Shown here: one piece after another, positions 60,995 through 64,000 of the stretch
Position numbering within the stretch: position 1 is the stretch's first letter
How the letters are laid out: each line of letters opens with the position of its first letter
Source of the DNA: an uncultured Bacteroidales bacterium
Lineage (GTDB): Bacteria; Bacteroidota; Bacteroidia; Bacteroidales; Paludibacteraceae
Direction: 5' to 3'
Length of the DNA stretch: 64,000 nucleotides
NCBI GenBank assembly: GCA_902799555.1
Contig: CADCBB010000006.1
Coordinates: 62,001-126,000, forward strand
Program-made: the position numbers and the translations under genes
Notes under the pieces: generated by a model
What the model was told of the DNA's origin: nothing
What the model saw: only the letters and a program-made list of their open reading frames with translations
The model's database searches: none

Positions 60995-62762
60995 TGATCA
61001 GTTCGGACGGCTTGGCCTTGGTCTGCTCTTGCGCCTGATAATCCCATTCTTCTTCGAAATCCCAATTGGATTTGGTCTGTAATTTGCCCGGGAAATAATA
61101 GATGGGCTCGGGTTGCCGTTTACTGCTCCACTCACCCGTTGTCCATCGTCCGTCCTCGTTCTCGTCGATATACATGCGGAAATAGTACGTATCGGGCTTG
61201 AGGTACTCAAAGAATGCACCTTCTTTCGTGGCTGGTAACTCACGCAACACTTCATCCTTGCTATTCAGCACCTGAATACGGGCCTTTTCTACCATCGGAT
61301 TGAGTTTTATGCGAATCGTCGAGTAGTCCTGCAGGCTCTTCACCTGCATGGCATAGGTCTGTTTTAGCTGCGTGATGCCGTACACATCCTGCAAGGCACC
61401 GCTATCGAGATGCAACTCATACTTTCCTTCGGGTTTGAACTTGGCGTAGAAAAGCAGTTGGTGCGAGAGCGAATCAAACGGCGCCATGGTGAACGGCATG
61501 GGTTTAAGGATCGAATCCACGCGTTCGAACAAGTGTATCGAGTCCGGTTCGATAGCCGTCAGAGGCGTTGCGCAACGCAGACGCAAAGTGTCATAAATCT
61601 CAAAGCCTGTTCGTGCATTGCAACTCAATTCCAAACGTCGGTTGCGGTTCTTTCTATCCAAGGCTTCCTTTGCTTTGGAAGACAAGCGAGGAGCGCGCCA
61701 AATGGCACGAATCGTATCCGAAGCCCACTCTAACTGAAAAATACTATCCGTTCGGCGATAACGAATCGCAAAAAACAATGAATCTTGCGCTATCGACATG
61801 CTATCCAACAACCACATCGTGAGCGTGTCTCGGCGGGCCGAATACTGGATATGATAGTTCAGGCTATCGGTCAATGGATGCAGTTCCGGCAGGCTATCCG
61901 GCTTCGAAGAGAAGAGGATCTGTATCCGGTGTTGATCGGGACGTAAGGTGCGCTGCAGGTATAGCTTCTGCTGCTCTTCTTTGAATAAGAACAAGTTCTT
62001 ATCGATCCGCTGCGCCACGATGCTGCTGTCCTGTGCAAGCGAATCCACTGCGAGCGTATCCGGCGCTATGGTATCCGGTTCGGGCGCTTTCACCTCTATC
62101 ACCTCATCCGCAAAGGCCAGCGCTTCTCCGGGCGTCAAACGGAAATCCCTACTCGCTTCCTCAACCGCAAACAAGCGATATTGGCCCGGGTGTATATTGC
62201 CGATTCGGAAATACCCCGCAGTGTCCGTTCGGGCGATACGTAAGAAAGGCTTGGTCGTGAACGCAGAGTCCTCCAGATCGCTATGGATTCCGACGATGAT
62301 ACCCGAAGCAGGATTCAGCGTAGAAGCATCAAACACCTTACCGCAGTAGTCCAGCGTATCGATCTCCGGACCAGTAGCGAAATAAAAATGATATCCCCTA
62401 AGCGGCACACGCTCCCGATAATCGCACACCGCTTCGCCGAAATCCAAGGTATAGGTCGTATTGGCTTGTAAGGAGTCCTGAAAACGAATCAGCAATCGCT
62501 TACCGCGCGCCTTTACCTCGGGCGCGTTCTGCTGCGGAGGAGACATCAATAAGTTCTCACTCACATTATCCAACTCCAGATACTCGTTAAACGTCACCTC
62601 AATACGGTCACCGTTCCAGTTGAGCGCCCCCATCTCCGGTTCACTCTTTAGCGGAATAGGCGGCTCCGTGTCTTTCGGACCACCCTGCGGACCTATCCCT
62701 CGGTTCGCACAACTCGCCCACAATAAGACGAATAAGAAAATACTATAATGTTTTAAGTTCAT
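60972..62762 (-). CDS. Lipoprotein with an N-terminal Ig-like (SbsA-type) domain
   Basis: A 596-residue protein from the ATG at 62762 (MNLKHYSIFLFVLLWASC). The lipobox Cys is at 18, and the start of the mature chain (ANRGIGPQGGPKDTEPP) is typical of a Bacteroidetes family. The Ig-like domain follows (about 35-125: IEVTFNEYLELDNVSENLLMSPP; TYTLDFGEAVCDYRERVPL). The rest is beta-rich, with a Glu/Asp-rich strand near the end (YIDENEDGRWTTGEW), a dockerin-like acidic turn. The role is unknown; it is probably surface or periplasmic. It overlaps the deacetylase gene by 20 bases. Confidence 0.85.
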   Translation of the reverse strand: MNLKHYSIFLFVLLWASCANRGIGPQGGPKDTEPPIPLKSEPEMGALNWNGDRIEVTFNEYLELDNVSENLLMSPPQQNAPEVKARGKRLLIRFQDSLQANTTYTLDFGEAVCDYRERVPLRGYHFYFATGPEIDTLDYCGKVFDASTLNPASGIIVGIHSDLEDSAFTTKPFLRIARTDTAGYFRIGNIHPGQYRLFAVEEASRDFRLTPGEALAFADEVIEVKAPEPDTIAPDTLAVDSLAQDSSIVAQRIDKNLFLFKEEQQKLYLQRTLRPDQHRIQILFSSKPDSLPELHPLTDSLNYHIQYSARRDTLTMWLLDSMSIAQDSLFFAIRYRRTDSIFQLEWASDTIRAIWRAPRLSSKAKEALDRKNRNRRLELSCNARTGFEIYDTLRLRCATPLTAIEPDSIHLFERVDSILKPMPFTMAPFDSLSHQLLFYAKFKPEGKYELHLDSGALQDVYGITQLKQTYAMQVKSLQDYSTIRIKLNPMVEKARIQVLNSKDEVLRELPATKEGAFFEYLKPDTYYFRMYIDENEDGRWTTGEWSSKRQPEPIYYFPGKLQTKSNWDFEEEWDYQAQEQTKAKPSELIIKPSSKR

Positions 62763-63333
62763 ACCCATTTGCCAACAACCATTCTATTGCAAGCGGTAGA
62801 ACCGCTAACATGCGCTCATTCGATTTGATGGAGTCATGAAAATTGATAATGCTGCCCGATCGCGTCTGGCGTTGGATCTGCTTTAACATCGCCTCCGGCG
62901 TACGACGCGGATTATAATCGCGCGTCAGTACATCCCAGAGGTAGATCTCATAGCCTAATCGCTTCACCGCCATCCGTTGCCAAAGCCATGTGCGACCATA
63001 AGGAGGCCGGAACAACTTGGTCTCTTTCGGAAACTTCTGTACATTGGCGATATAGTCGGCAGTACTGTATTTCCATCCTTTGACATGGTTATAGGTGTGG
63101 TTTCCGATTGCGTGACCGGCTTTAATCACTTGCTCAAACACATCGGGGTGCTTGTCGATATTTTCCCCTACCATGAAGAAGGTCGCCTTCACGCCGTACC
63201 TATCCAAGATCGCCAACACTTTCGGCGTCACCTCCGGTATCGGTCCGTCATCAAAGGTCAGATACACCGCCTTACCCACGCGGCATTTGCCGCATGGATA
63301 AAGACGTTGCAATATGGATTTAAATAATCTCAT
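62743..63333 (-). CDS. Polysaccharide deacetylase family protein
   Basis: A 196-residue NodB-type domain. Motif 1 is LTFDDGP near residues 26-32 (catalytic Asp and metal Asp), motif 2 HTYNH near 80 (metal His pair) and motif 3 RPPYGRTW near 110; the late NFHDS holds the catalytic His. There is no signal peptide and only a short basic N-terminus, so its location is unclear. It probably removes acetyl groups from peptidoglycan or another N-acetyl sugar polymer. Confidence 0.93.
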   Translation of the reverse strand: MRLFKSILQRLYPCGKCRVGKAVYLTFDDGPIPEVTPKVLAILDRYGVKATFFMVGENIDKHPDVFEQVIKAGHAIGNHTYNHVKGWKYSTADYIANVQKFPKETKLFRPPYGRTWLWQRMAVKRLGYEIYLWDVLTRDYNPRRTPEAMLKQIQRQTRSGSIINFHDSIKSNERMLAVLPLAIEWLLANGYELKTL

Positions 63334-63374
63334 TTCTGGGGTCCCCGAAAATTTTAATTTTTGGGGAGAGCGAG

Positions 63375-63428
63375 CCTGTCCGAGTACTTACTACTAAAAT
63401 GAATTTTAGTACATGTACGAGGACAAGG
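63375..63428. repeat. Long imperfect palindrome between the ROK and deacetylase genes
   Basis: TGTCC (63377-63381) pairs with GGACA (63421-63425), then GTAC with GTAC, and the centre TACTAAAAT/ATTTTAGTA closes on GA. A second stem (CCCCGAAAATT with AATTTTTGGGG) lies just beside it at about 63342-63365. They fill the 102-base gap after the ROK gene and probably form its terminator or a processing site. Confidence 0.7.
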
Positions 63429-63435
63429 AGCGCGA

Positions 63436-64000
63436 CTACCATGCTAACGAAGACGCACCTAAGATAGCGGCGTCGCTGTCCTTAAGCACCGAAATAGATA
63501 CAGGGATCTTACCCTTCCAGATAGGCATCAGGTTCGCATCGAGCGCCTCTCGAATCGGATCCATGATCCAGTGACCCGACTTGGTCAGACCGCCAAAGAG
63601 GATGATAGCCTCCGGGCTGGAGAAATGCACATAGTCCGCCAATTTCTCACCCAGCAGACGACCGGTATAATCGAAGATCTCTTTGGCTACGAGATCACCC
63701 TTCTCCGCTGCATCGAACACATCTTTGGAGGTGATATGGTCGATGTCTGCCACTTGGCGCAGGAGTGTCGGTTGTGTCGTTGAGGTCACGATCTCCTTCG
63801 CTGTACGAGCCACACCCGTTGCCGAAGCATAAGCCTCGATACATCCCCTCTGACCGCATCCGCAGAGACGTCCGTTGCCCGAGTGATCGATCTTGCAATG
63901 GCCTAACTCGCCTGCAAAACCGTCATGGCCGTACAGCAGTTTGCCGTCAATCACGATACCCGATCCCACGCCGGTACCGAGGGTGATGACGATAAAGTTC
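63436..64000 (-). CDS. ROK-family sugar kinase (5' end outside the window)
   Basis: The C-terminal 188 residues of a ROK protein; the frame stays open past the window edge (LGTGVGSGIVIDG is at the cut end). The zinc motif is GHCKIDHSGNGRLCGCGQRGCIEAYAS, with the HC...CxCxxxGC pattern of the family, and the ATP site has ILFGGLTKSG. No helix-turn-helix can be judged since the N-terminus is missing. It is a probable glucokinase or another hexose kinase. Confidence 0.93.
   Translation of the reverse strand, partial: NFIVITLGTGVGSGIVIDGKLLYGHDGFAGELGHCKIDHSGNGRLCGCGQRGCIEAYASATGVARTAKEIVTSTTQPTLLRQVADIDHITSKDVFDAAEKGDLVAKEIFDYTGRLLGEKLADYVHFSSPEAIILFGGLTKSGHWIMDPIREALDANLMPIWKGKIPVSISVLKDSDAAILGASSLAW

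Overview
The window is chromosomal DNA of a bacterium of the order Bacteroidales. Three things point there: 17 promoters of the Bacteroidetes type (TTG, 20 bases, then TAnnTTTG) in place of -35/-10 sigma70 boxes; families typical of the phylum (DUF4268, DUF1599, DUF2764, DUF3109, DUF4837, a BT_3928-like protein, TamB/TamL-type proteins, a V-type ATPase operon); and very weak ribosome binding sites. The genus cannot be fixed from the sequence. No rRNA, CRISPR array or complete prophage is visible.

Layout. 1-2378 is an accessory patch on the minus strand: a cut-off gene, a frameshifted DinD-like (BRO-N) gene, a 44-residue rubredoxin whose 5' end is duplicated in tandem, and a RhuM-like gene. 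2394-6117 holds housekeeping and envelope genes (dtd, two secreted proteins, an outer-membrane protein, fabD) that follow a V-type ATPase operon (6121-13188, minus strand). In that operon subunits A and B form one 1016-residue polypeptide, and subunit K carries the residues of a sodium site. 13339-17264 is a second accessory patch: a lipoprotein, an SprT-like protease starting with GTG almost on its transcription start, a REP-associated tyrosine transposase (RAYT) with an extra C-terminal domain, a four-unit hairpin (REP) array at exactly 44-base spacing, a 130-base copy of the sprT 3' end, and an AT-rich DUF4268 nuclease-like gene abutting tRNA-Ala(GGC).

17476-26435 (plus strand) carries yqeY, waaA, hisS, a DUF1599 gene, a DoxX-like gene, tpiA, a carbonic-anhydrase-like gene, pyrH, frr and rsgA. 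26410-29272 (minus) is a 2-oxoacid:ferredoxin oxidoreductase pair. 29406-45982 (minus) runs in one direction from gyrA through a TPR protein, ruvX, def, mntP, a DUF3109 gene, cinA, an OmpA-like protein, a phosphoesterase, a cation:proton antiporter and an outer-membrane protein to a 1521-residue protein that joins a TamB-like half to an Omp85/TamL-like barrel. 46270-50320 (plus) holds a MORN-like protein, a carboxypeptidase-regulatory-domain protein, a transcribed region of unknown role and mtaB. 50274-56928 (minus) holds an HPr-kinase-like ATPase and an AddA/AddB-like helicase-nuclease pair. 57061-64000 holds glyA, an AraC regulator, a DUF4837 lipoprotein, pnuC, an Ig-like lipoprotein, a polysaccharide deacetylase and a partial ROK kinase.

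The features most worth following are the TamB-Omp85 fusion, the RAYT with its compensatory hairpin array, twelve dispersed heptanucleotide tandem repeats (many inside essential genes), the V-ATPase A-B fusion, and the invariant promoter spacing.
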